Notes under the pieces: generated by a model | The model's database searches: none | What the model saw: only the letters and a program-made list of their open reading frames with translations | What the model was told of the DNA's origin: nothing | Program-made: the position numbers and the translations under genes | Assembly: GCF_021168455.1 (NCBI RefSeq) | Contig: NZ_JAJOZR010000012.1 | Span: forward strand, 1-64,000 | DNA: 64,000 bases | Reading direction: 5' to 3' | Source of the DNA: Ferranicluibacter quercicola | GTDB lineage: Bacteria > Pseudomonadota > Alphaproteobacteria > Rhizobiales > Rhizobiaceae | In this document: positions 51,901 through 59,244 of the stretch, piece after piece | Numbering within the stretch: the stretch's first letter is position 1 | Layout: each line of letters starts with the position of its first letter

Positions 51901-52826
51901 CCCCTCATCAGGCGCTGGATATGCAGACCCGCCGATTCGGCGAGCCCCACGAGGTCATAGCCGCCTTCGAGCAGGCTGACGATGCGATTGCCGGCATGCT
52001 TGCCCGCGACATCGAGCAACCGGCCGGTCGCCCAGTCGAAATCATCGCCGACGAGGTTGATCTGCGCCAGCGGATCGCGGTGGTGCGCATCGAACCCGGC
52101 CGAGATGATGACGAGATCCGGCTGGAAGCGCTCGAGCGCCGGCAGCACGCGCGACTTGAACGCCTCGCGGAAATGCTCGCTGCCCGTATCCGGTGAGAGC
52201 GGCGCATTGACGATCGTATTGTGCGCGCCCGTCTCGTCCTTCGCGCCGGTGCCGGGATAGAGCGGCATCTGGTGCGTGGAGCAGAAGAGGACGGAGGCGT
52301 CGTCGTAGAAAATATCCTGCGTGCCGTTGCCGTGGTGCACGTCCCAGTCGACGATCGCCACCCGCTCGGCCCCGTGCACGCGCTGGGCGTGCCGCGCGGC
52401 GATGGCGGCATTGTTGAAGAAGCAGAAGCCCATGGCCTTCGTCTTCTCGGCATGGTGCCCGGGCGGGCGGGAGGCGACGAAGACATTGTCGGCCTTGCCG
52501 GTGAAGACCGCGTCCACCGCCGCCACCGCGCCGCCGATGCCGGTCAGCGCCGCCTGCAGGCTGGCGGGGCTTGCATGCGTATCGGCCTCGAAACTGTTGA
52601 TGCCCTCTTCGGGAATCACCGACATCACGGCGCGCAGGTGCTCTTCCGGATGGGCGAGCAGCACGAGATCCTCGTTGCCCTGTGGCGCCTTGAGCCGGAC
52701 GAGATCGGAAAACCGCTCGTGCTCCAGCGCCAGATTGAGCGCCCGCAGCCGGTCCGGCCGCTCCGGGTGGCCCTCGGGTACCTGATGCTCGAGGAAGATG
52801 GGGTTTTCGTAGAGGATGGTTGTCAT
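51897..52826 (-). CDS. histone deacetylase family (acetylpolyamine amidohydrolase-like)
   Basis: A 309-residue zinc amidohydrolase with the active-site motifs SRPPGHHAEKTKAMGFCFFNN (in part), VDWDVHHGNGTQDIF and ISAGFDAHHRDPL, and EGGYDL near the C-terminus. Bacterial members deacetylate polyamines or small acetylated compounds; the substrate is unknown. The start at 52826 was preferred over upstream frame extensions. It is coupled to xseB by a 4-base overlap, the order seen in other rhizobia. Confidence 0.9.
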   Translation of the reverse strand: MTTILYENPIFLEHQVPEGHPERPDRLRALNLALEHERFSDLVRLKAPQGNEDLVLLAHPEEHLRAVMSVIPEEGINSFEADTHASPASLQAALTGIGGAVAAVDAVFTGKADNVFVASRPPGHHAEKTKAMGFCFFNNAAIAARHAQRVHGAERVAIVDWDVHHGNGTQDIFYDDASVLFCSTHQMPLYPGTGAKDETGAHNTIVNAPLSPDTGSEHFREAFKSRVLPALERFQPDLVIISAGFDAHHRDPLAQINLVGDDFDWATGRLLDVAGKHAGNRIVSLLEGGYDLVGLAESAGLHIQRLMRG

Positions 52827-52912
52827 GGACGCCAAGCTAGAGCGGGAAGCGGGCAGGGTCCAGCACATTGCCGGCTTTTCCCCGCCCGTTCCCGCTTCAG
52901 GCCTGGTTCCGT

Positions 52913-53476
52913 TCAGTTCCGCTGCGGCAGCAGGGGATAGCCGACAAGCACGGCGCGGGCGGCAAGGGCGGCGATGCCGGCCTTGATGAGGTCGCCCGGA
53001 ACGAAGACGGCATTGGCCGAAAGCGCGGCCAGGAAGCCCATGCCCGTGTTGATGGCGAGCCAGATCGTGCCCATGAGATAGACGACGCCGATGCCGCCGA
53101 CGATCGAGGCGAGAAAGAAGCCAGCGATCTGGCGCGCGCCGCCCTGGGTTTCGCGAACGATCCGCTCGGCGACGAGGCCGGTGACGAGGGTGCCGACGAC
53201 CCAGCCCGCGATGTAGCCGCCGGTCGGGCCGGCAAGGACGGCGAGCCCGCCGCGGCCGCCCGAAAGCACCGGCAGGCCGACGGCGACCATGAGGATGAGC
53301 AGGAGATAGGCGAGCGCGCCGCGCTTGGCGCCGATGATGCAGCCGGCCAGCATGACGCCCATGGACTGCGCGGTGATCGGCACCGGCACGATGGCGAGCG
53401 TGATCGGCGGGATGATGCCGAGGACGATGATGATGGCGGTAAACAGGGCAGTGAGAACCAGGTCGCGCGTCGACAT
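52913..53476 (-). CDS. bioY: biotin transporter substrate-capture protein
   Basis: BioY (187 residues) is the S component of an ECF importer for biotin. Six hydrophobic segments, VPVPITAQSMGVMLAG and VLAGPTGGYIAGWVVG are family signatures. Together with the BioN and BioM genes just upstream on the same strand it forms a complete BioMNY system. No BioR-type box (TTATAxATAA form) was seen near it. Confidence 0.95.
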   Translation of the reverse strand: MSTRDLVLTALFTAIIIVLGIIPPITLAIVPVPITAQSMGVMLAGCIIGAKRGALAYLLLILMVAVGLPVLSGGRGGLAVLAGPTGGYIAGWVVGTLVTGLVAERIVRETQGGARQIAGFFLASIVGGIGVVYLMGTIWLAINTGMGFLAALSANAVFVPGDLIKAGIAALAARAVLVGYPLLPQRN

Positions 53477-53512
53477 TCGCCTCTCCTTTCACGGGTTGCT
53501 GTTAAAGCCCGA

Positions 53513-54115
53513 TTAGTGACGCCGCAGGCCGCGTGCGTCAATGGCCATGGCGATCATGTCGGCATCTTTCAGCGTGAGAATGATCAACGACGCCAGCATC
53601 TTGAGCGGGCGCACGGGCAGGCCCCGCGCCGCATGCGCTTCCCGCAGGCTCTCGTACCGCGTCGAGATCTCCGGCACGAAGCGCAGCACCAGGCCCAGCG
53701 CCAGCCCGACATCGGCGGCGTTCACCAGCCCCAGCCGCTCGAAGGGCATCATCAGCCGGGTGATCTCCTCCATGAAGTCGCCCACCTCCGTCGAGGCGGT
53801 GACGGCGGCGGCCAGCAGAATGAGCGTGGCGAAGCGGAAGAGCACGACGAGGCCGTGAACCGGCGTTTCGAAGACGGCCGTGGCGATGGCGACCAGCCCG
53901 ATGGAGACGAGCGGCCAGGCAAGACGCGACACGGCATCGGAAAACGACACGCCCACCGTGGCGAAGACGAGCGCTGCCACCAGCACGGCCCCGCCGAGAA
54001 CGACGGGATGACCGGTCAGGAACACCGCGAGGCTGGCAAGGAACAGTCCTGCCAGCTTGGTGCGGACCGACAGGCGGTGAAGCGGCGTCGTGCCCTCGAC
54101 ATGCAGGCTTTTCAT
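53513..54115 (-). CDS. bioN: energy-coupling factor transmembrane protein BioN
   Basis: The 200-residue EcfT-type membrane protein links BioM and BioY. Both Ala-Arg-Gly coupling motifs are visible (HAARGLPVRP and AIDARGLRRH), with hydrophobic spans between. Its start overlaps the bioM stop by 4 bases. Confidence 0.94.
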   Translation of the reverse strand: MKSLHVEGTTPLHRLSVRTKLAGLFLASLAVFLTGHPVVLGGAVLVAALVFATVGVSFSDAVSRLAWPLVSIGLVAIATAVFETPVHGLVVLFRFATLILLAAAVTASTEVGDFMEEITRLMMPFERLGLVNAADVGLALGLVLRFVPEISTRYESLREAHAARGLPVRPLKMLASLIILTLKDADMIAMAIDARGLRRH

Positions 54116-54792
54116 GACAGTGCCACCGCCTCATAGGCCTTTACGACATCGCCCGGTATGCCGTCGGCGATCAGGCGGCCTTCGTGGAACAGAAGCACGC
54201 GCTCGAAGCTCTCGATCAGCGACAGGTCATGGCTGACGACGATGGCCGCCTCGTCAAGGCCCGCCAGCGTGTCGACCACGCGCTTGCGGTTCCTGAGGTC
54301 CAGCTGGTTGGTCGGCTCGTCGAGGATCAGGATGTCGGGCTCGGTCACCAGAACGCTCGCCATGGCCACCAGCTGCGTCTCGCCGCCCGACAGCGCATGC
54401 ACCCGCCGCCGCGCGAGATGCTCGATGCCGAACCGGGCGAGAATGGCCTCGACCCGCGCCGCGACGTCCGCTTTCCCGACGCCCCGGCTCTTCAGGCCGA
54501 GCGCGATATCGTCGGCGACGATCGGCAGGATCAGCTGGTTCTGCGGGTTCTGGAAGATGAAGCCGACCCTGCCGAGAACTTCCGCGCCATCCGCGACCGT
54601 ATCGCGCCCGTTCACCGTCACCCGGCCCTGGCTCGGCTTGACGAGGCCGTTGATGGCCCGCGCAAAGGTCGTCTTGCCCGACCCGTTCAGCCCGATCACC
54701 CCGATCCGCCGCTCGGCCAGATCAAGGTCGAGCGGCTGCAGCGCGACGGTCTCGCCATAACGAATGCCGCAATCGACAAAGCGGATCTCCAT
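54112..54792 (-). CDS. bioM: biotin ECF transporter ATPase BioM
   Basis: A 226-residue ABC ATPase with Walker A GLNGSGKTT, signature HALSGGETQ and Walker B ILILDEPTNQLD. It powers biotin uptake with BioN and BioY. The ATG at 54792 follows GAGGAGACGGG and is favoured over an upstream ATG at 54846. It is the first gene of the bioMNY operon, divergent from the AlkX-like gene. Confidence 0.93.
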   Translation of the reverse strand: MEIRFVDCGIRYGETVALQPLDLDLAERRIGVIGLNGSGKTTFARAINGLVKPSQGRVTVNGRDTVADGAEVLGRVGFIFQNPQNQLILPIVADDIALGLKSRGVGKADVAARVEAILARFGIEHLARRRVHALSGGETQLVAMASVLVTEPDILILDEPTNQLDLRNRKRVVDTLAGLDEAAIVVSHDLSLIESFERVLLFHEGRLIADGIPGDVVKAYEAVALS

Positions 54793-54884
54793 CCCGTCTC
54801 CTCGGATGTGTCGGTGGATCGCCGGTTCATAGGCGAACGCGGGCAAAAGGCAAAGCGGCAGTTGATTCTTCGTCAGAACAAAGC

Positions 54885-56087
54885 ATGATCAAACCCATGA
54901 CGATTCTCGTATCCAACCGCGATGCCCGCCGCATCTTCCTCAACGCCCAAGGGCTGGCATCGCCGCCCAACCGGGCGCTGACGAAGGCCGGCCTGCTCGC
55001 GCTCATCACGAAGATCGGCTTCGTGCAGGTGGACAGCATCTCCACGGTGGAGCGCGCCCATCATATGATCCTCCACGCCCGCAACCAGACCTACAGGCCG
55101 GAGCACCTGACAGCCCTTCTGGAGAAGGACGGCGCGCTGTTCGAGCACTGGACGCATGACGCCTCGATCATCCCCAGCGCCTTCTTCGTCTACTGGAAGC
55201 ACCGCTTCGCCCGCGAGAGCGAGACGCTGGTGGAGCGCTGGCGAAAATGGCGGGAGGCGGGGTTCGAGGATGTGTTCGACGACACGCTGACGCAGATCAC
55301 CGAGACCGGACGCGTGCTCGCGCGCGACTTCAAATACGAGGACCGCACCTCCGGCGGCTGGTGGAACTGGCATCCCTCCAAGACCGCTCTCGAATATCTC
55401 TGGCGCACCGGCAGACTGGCGATCGCCGGCCGCGACAGCTTCCAGAAGATCTACGACCTGACCGAGCGCGTGATCCCCGAGGCCTATCGATTAGGCGAGG
55501 TGGACCGCGAGGCCTTCATCGACTGGTGCTGCCGGGCGGCGCTCGATCGTCTCGGTTTCGCCACGCACGGCGAACTCGCCGCCTTCTTCGCGCTGATCAC
55601 GCCGGAAGACGCGCGGCAATGGGTGCTGTCCCACGCGCACGAGCTGCAATCCGTGGTCATCGAGCCCGCCGACGGCAGCCGCCCGCGCGCTGCCCATGCG
55701 CTTGCCGGATTTCCCGGCCCGCTGGGGGACCTCGAAGACCCGCCGGCCCGCCTGCGCGTCCTCAGCCCGTTCGATCCGCTGCTGCGCGATCGCGCCCGTA
55801 CCGAGCGCCTGTTCGGCTTCACCTATCGCATCGAGATCTTCGTTCCGGAGCCGAAGCGCCAGTACGGCTACTACGTCTTCCCGCTTCTGGAAGGCGACCG
55901 TCTCGTCGGCCGCATCGACATGAAGGCCAACCGAAAGGCGGGCCTTCTGGAGGTCAAGCGCCTCTGGTGGGAACCCGGCCTGCGCCCCTCGACCGGCCGC
56001 GCCACCCGCCTCGACGCCGAACTCGCCCGCATCGCCCGGTTTGCTGGGGTCGAGCAGGTGGTGTGGCTGGAGGGGGCGAGAGGGTAG
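54885..56087 (+). CDS. YcaQ/AlkX-type DNA glycosylase
   Basis: The 400-residue winged-helix protein (HTH_42) contains FVQVDSISTVERAHHMIL near residue 47. The Gln-Val-Asp is the QxD catalytic motif of the AlkX (YcaQ) branch of interstrand crosslink glycosylases, as opposed to QxQ in AlkZ. It likely unhooks nitrogen-mustard-type crosslinks. WWNWHPSKTALEYLWR and the C-terminal RIDMKANRKAGLLEV are also shared with the family. A second ATG lies four codons downstream. Confidence 0.85.
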   Translation: MIKPMTILVSNRDARRIFLNAQGLASPPNRALTKAGLLALITKIGFVQVDSISTVERAHHMILHARNQTYRPEHLTALLEKDGALFEHWTHDASIIPSAFFVYWKHRFARESETLVERWRKWREAGFEDVFDDTLTQITETGRVLARDFKYEDRTSGGWWNWHPSKTALEYLWRTGRLAIAGRDSFQKIYDLTERVIPEAYRLGEVDREAFIDWCCRAALDRLGFATHGELAAFFALITPEDARQWVLSHAHELQSVVIEPADGSRPRAAHALAGFPGPLGDLEDPPARLRVLSPFDPLLRDRARTERLFGFTYRIEIFVPEPKRQYGYYVFPLLEGDRLVGRIDMKANRKAGLLEVKRLWWEPGLRPSTGRATRLDAELARIARFAGVEQVVWLEGARG

Positions 56088-56103
56088 GGATGTTTTATGT
56101 CAG

Positions 56104-56140
56104 CGATATCTGTTGTACGATATCGCCGTCAGCGTATGAT
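56104..56140 (+). promoter_or_regulatory. candidate promoter and operator of MNT/HEPN pair
   Basis: Two CGATATC sites (56104-56110 and 56118-56124) lie 14 bases apart, the second against the -35 TTGTAC (56113-56118). A -10 TATGAT (56135-56140) is 16 bases downstream of that -35. The arrangement suits a self-repressing toxin-antitoxin promoter. Confidence 0.45.
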
Positions 56141-56163
56141 GAAGCCCACGCCGAGGATCGAAC

Positions 56164-56454
56164 ATGAAGCCGTCTGCCGCCGTCGAGACACACCGCGAAG
56201 CCATTCACGCGCTCGTGCGCCGTTTCCACCTGTCCAACCCCCGAATCGTCGGTGCTGCGGGAGAGAACGGCGAGGCGGAAGGCGACGAAATCGAATTCCT
56301 CGTCGACGATCGCCCCGGCACCACGCTCCTCGACCTCGGCGGACTTCAGGTCGAGCTGGAGGAATTGTTCGGGACGCAGGTCTACGTGCTGACGCCGGGC
56401 GATGTGCCCGAATATCTGCGAACGAAAGTGCTGAACGAAGCGCGCCCGGTATGA
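56164..56454 (+). CDS. minimal nucleotidyltransferase (MntA-like antitoxin), altered active site
   Basis: A 96-residue MNT-fold protein. The family motif G-S-x10-D-x-D is G30-A31-x10-E42-I43-E44 here, so the serine and both metal-binding aspartates are replaced (Glu for Asp). In HepT/MntA systems this enzyme AMPylates the toxin. Activity is therefore doubtful, and it may neutralise by binding only. The start at 56164 follows a near-consensus promoter. The HEPN gene overlaps its stop. Confidence 0.75.
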   Translation: MKPSAAVETHREAIHALVRRFHLSNPRIVGAAGENGEAEGDEIEFLVDDRPGTTLLDLGGLQVELEELFGTQVYVLTPGDVPEYLRTKVLNEARPV

Positions 56455-56822
56455 GGGCATTCAGTGCCCTTAATCATCTCCTGACGATGCAGGAGGCGGG
56501 TCGACAAGCTCTGGAATACTGTATCGGCATCGACCATGCCCAATTCCTTGCCGACAAGAAAACCCACCAGGCCGTGCTGTTCAACCTGATGATCGTCGGC
56601 GAATCTTCAGCGCGTATTCTCAGGAACGATCCATCGTTCACCAGTCGCTTCCCTGAGATCCCCTGGCGGAGCATGAAGGGCATGCGCAACCGTATCGCTC
56701 ACGCGCATGCCACGCTCAACCTCGCTACGATCTGGGCGACGCTCGACCAAAGCGTGCCGACACTGATCGAAGCCCTGCCAACTCTTCTCGATGCCGCCAA
56801 GAGTGAAGAAGGCACCGTCTGA
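56451..56822 (+). CDS. HEPN-domain toxin (HepT-like)
   Basis: The 123-residue helical protein has the HEPN RNase motif R79-N-R-I-A-H84 (R-x4-H) in MRNRIAHAHATLN. In known HepT proteins R-x4-H-x-Tyr carries the tyrosine that MntA AMPylates; here that position is His86. Its ATG overlaps the MNT gene stop by 4 bases. RNase activity is plausible, but target and control are unknown. Confidence 0.8.
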   Translation: MRAFSALNHLLTMQEAGRQALEYCIGIDHAQFLADKKTHQAVLFNLMIVGESSARILRNDPSFTSRFPEIPWRSMKGMRNRIAHAHATLNLATIWATLDQSVPTLIEALPTLLDAAKSEEGTV

Positions 56823-56842
56823 CGATAAGGCGAAGCCGGTCC

Positions 56843-57943
56843 TCACAAAATCACCGTCTCCGAAATCGCGATGCCGAACCCTTCCAGCCCGACATAGTGC
56901 CGTTCGCGGGTGGAGAGGAGCTTGATCGAGGAGATGCCGAGGTCTTTCAGGATCTGGGCGCCGAGGCCGATTTCGAGCCATTCGCTGTCGCGGGCCTGGG
57001 CCTCGCTGTGGCCCTCGCGGTCCTGCAGGCTCTTGCGCGCGGTCTGCGAGGCGCCGACGCCGACGGAGCCTTCGCGCAGATAGACGACGACGCCGCGGCC
57101 GTAGTCGGAGATGCGCTGGAGAATGTGGTCGAGCTGGCCCTGCTTGCCGAAGACGTCGGCGCCGACGTTCTCCAGATGCAGCCGGACGGGAATATCGACG
57201 CCGTCGCGGATATCGCCGAAGACGACGGCGAGGTGCTGCATCGGGTCCCAGGGCAGGGAAAAGGCGTGGCCCTTGGCCATGCCGAACGGCGTCTCGATGT
57301 CGAAGACATCGCCGCGGTCGATCAGCGTTTCCTTGCGCTGGCGATAGGCGATGAGGTCGGCGACGGAGAGCTGCTTCAGGCCGTGCGCGTCCGCAAAGGC
57401 CGCAACCTCCGGCCCGCGCATGACCGTGCCATTGTCGTTGACGAGTTCGGAAATCACGCCGATCAGCGGCAGGCTGGCAAGCTTGCAGAGATCGACGGCC
57501 GCTTCCGTATGGCCGGAGCGCATCAGCACCCCGCCCTCGCGCGACACCAGCGGGAAGATATGGCCCGGCCGGACGAAATCGGCGGCACCGGCATTGGGAT
57601 TGGCGAGATTGCGCACGGTCAGCGTCCGGTCGTCGGCGGAAATGCCGGTCGTCGTGCCGTGCTTGAAGTCGACGCTGACGGTGAAGGCGGTGGTGTGGGC
57701 GCTGTCGTTGTCGGCCACCATGGCGTTGAGGTTCAGCCGCTTGGCCTCTTCCTTGGGCATGGGCGCGCAGACGATGCCGGAGGTGTGGCGCACGATGAAG
57801 GCCATCTTCTCGGCGGTGCAGTGAACGGCGGCGACGATCAGATCGCCCTCGTTCTCCCGGCCGTCATCGTCGGTGACGACGACGATTTCGCCGGCCTCAA
57901 AGGCCCGGATGGCATCGACGACGCGCGTCTGGTCGAAGGACAT
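56843..57943 (-). CDS. ribB: 3,4-dihydroxy-2-butanone-4-phosphate synthase with degenerate RibA domain
   Basis: The 366-residue protein makes the four-carbon precursor of riboflavin from ribulose-5-phosphate. The N-terminal RibB domain is intact: DDDGRENEGDLI, the RxHTSGIVCAP segment and HTEAAVDL. The C-terminal half (about 210-366) aligns with GTP cyclohydrolase II, but its zinc-binding cysteines are gone: GADVFGKQGQLDHIL replaces the usual CLTGDVFGSxRCDCG. It should therefore act as RibB only. The start at 57943 is the second ATG of the frame. Confidence 0.9.
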   Translation of the reverse strand: MSFDQTRVVDAIRAFEAGEIVVVTDDDGRENEGDLIVAAVHCTAEKMAFIVRHTSGIVCAPMPKEEAKRLNLNAMVADNDSAHTTAFTVSVDFKHGTTTGISADDRTLTVRNLANPNAGAADFVRPGHIFPLVSREGGVLMRSGHTEAAVDLCKLASLPLIGVISELVNDNGTVMRGPEVAAFADAHGLKQLSVADLIAYRQRKETLIDRGDVFDIETPFGMAKGHAFSLPWDPMQHLAVVFGDIRDGVDIPVRLHLENVGADVFGKQGQLDHILQRISDYGRGVVVYLREGSVGVGASQTARKSLQDREGHSEAQARDSEWLEIGLGAQILKDLGISSIKLLSTRERHYVGLEGFGIAISETVIL

Positions 57944-58012
57944 GGATGGGATCCTCTCGTTTGGCACGGCCGCTCGGGCCGCAGGGTCTTGTCGGCTGGC
58001 CCGACCGTTTGA

Positions 58013-59110
58013 CTAATCGAGGCGACCGGTCTGGCCGCGGTCGCGCAGGTAATGGTCGGCGATGGCGCAGGCGACCATGGCTTCGCCGATCGGCACGGCG
58101 CGGATACCGACGCAGGGGTCGTGGCGGCCCTTGGTGCGCACGTCCACCTCCTGCCCGTCCGCGTCGATGGAGCGGCGCTCGGTCAGGATCGAGGACGTCG
58201 GCTTGATGGCGAACCGCGCGACGACGGGCTCTCCGGTCGCGATGCCACCGAGAATGCCACCGGCATGGTTGGAGAGAAACACCGGCTTGCCGTCCGGGCC
58301 GATCCGCATCTCGTCGGCATTTTCCTCGCCGGTGATGCCGGCGGCGGCAAAGCCGTTGCCGATTTCAACACCCTTCACCGCATTGATCGACATCAGGTTG
58401 GAGGCGATGTCCTGATCGAGCTTGGCATAGATCGGCGCGCCGATGCCGGCCGGCACGCCCTCCGCCACGACTTCGATGATGGCGCCGACCGAGGAGCCGG
58501 CCTTGCGAATGCCGTCGAGGTAGTCTTCCCAGACCGGCACGATGGCCGGGTCCGGCGCGAAGAACGGATTGTTGCCCACCTCCGACCAGTCCCAGTTCGC
58601 CCGGTCGATTTTGTGCTGGCCGATCTGCACCAGCGCGGCCCGCACGGTGAGGCCCGGCACCACGCGCCGCGCCAGCCCGCCGGCGGCCACCCTTGCGGCC
58701 GTCTCGCGGGCGGAGGAGCGCCCGCCGCCGCGATAGTCGCGAATGCCGTATTTCAGGTCGTAGGTGTAGTCGGCATGGCCCGGGCGGTAGCGCCGGGCGA
58801 TCTCGCCATAGTCCTTGGAGCGCTGGTCGGTGTTCTCGATCAGCATGGAGATCGGCGTGCCCGTGGTGATCAGCGTCTCGCCGTCCGCATCCGGCATCAC
58901 ACCGGAGAGCACGCGCACCAGATCGTCCTCGCGCCGTTGCGTGACGAAGCGCGACTGGCCCGGCTTGCGCTTGTCCATCCAGGCCTGAAGCTCGGGCAGG
59001 GTGAAGCGGATGCCCGGAGGGCAGCCGTCCACGACGCAGCCGAGCGCGGTGCCGTGGCTTTCGCCCCATGTCGTGACGCGAAAAAGATGACCAAATGTAT
59101 TATGCGACAT
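58013..59110 (-). CDS. aroC: chorismate synthase
   Basis: AroC makes chorismate from EPSP, the last step of the shikimate pathway, using reduced FMN. The 365-residue protein has HLFRVTTWGESHGTALGCVVDGCPPG (in part), the RPGHADYTYDLKYGIRDYRGGGRSSARETAARVA region and GRHDPCVGIRAVPIGE. It is followed on the same strand by ribB after 69 bases. The matching AroA lies at 14.0-15.3 kb. Confidence 0.97.
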   Translation of the reverse strand: MSHNTFGHLFRVTTWGESHGTALGCVVDGCPPGIRFTLPELQAWMDKRKPGQSRFVTQRREDDLVRVLSGVMPDADGETLITTGTPISMLIENTDQRSKDYGEIARRYRPGHADYTYDLKYGIRDYRGGGRSSARETAARVAAGGLARRVVPGLTVRAALVQIGQHKIDRANWDWSEVGNNPFFAPDPAIVPVWEDYLDGIRKAGSSVGAIIEVVAEGVPAGIGAPIYAKLDQDIASNLMSINAVKGVEIGNGFAAAGITGEENADEMRIGPDGKPVFLSNHAGGILGGIATGEPVVARFAIKPTSSILTERRSIDADGQEVDVRTKGRHDPCVGIRAVPIGEAMVACAIADHYLRDRGQTGRLD

Positions 59111-59244
59111 GCTGCGGCAACCATTGTCTGCTTCGGGCGGCCTTTCCTGGCGGCACCCGTTCTTTGGCGGACACTCTTACTGCATAAGTCGCGAGGCGGA
59201 AACGCTTTGCGCAGAAAAACAAGGGGCCGCACCCGCACGGCGGT

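Noticed and set aside
53477..54884. BioR box controlling bioMNY
   Set aside because: I looked for a TTATAxATAA-type palindrome upstream of bioM and bioY and saw none.
57944..58012. FMN riboswitch before ribB
   Set aside because: Only 69 bases separate ribB from aroC and no RFN core is visible.
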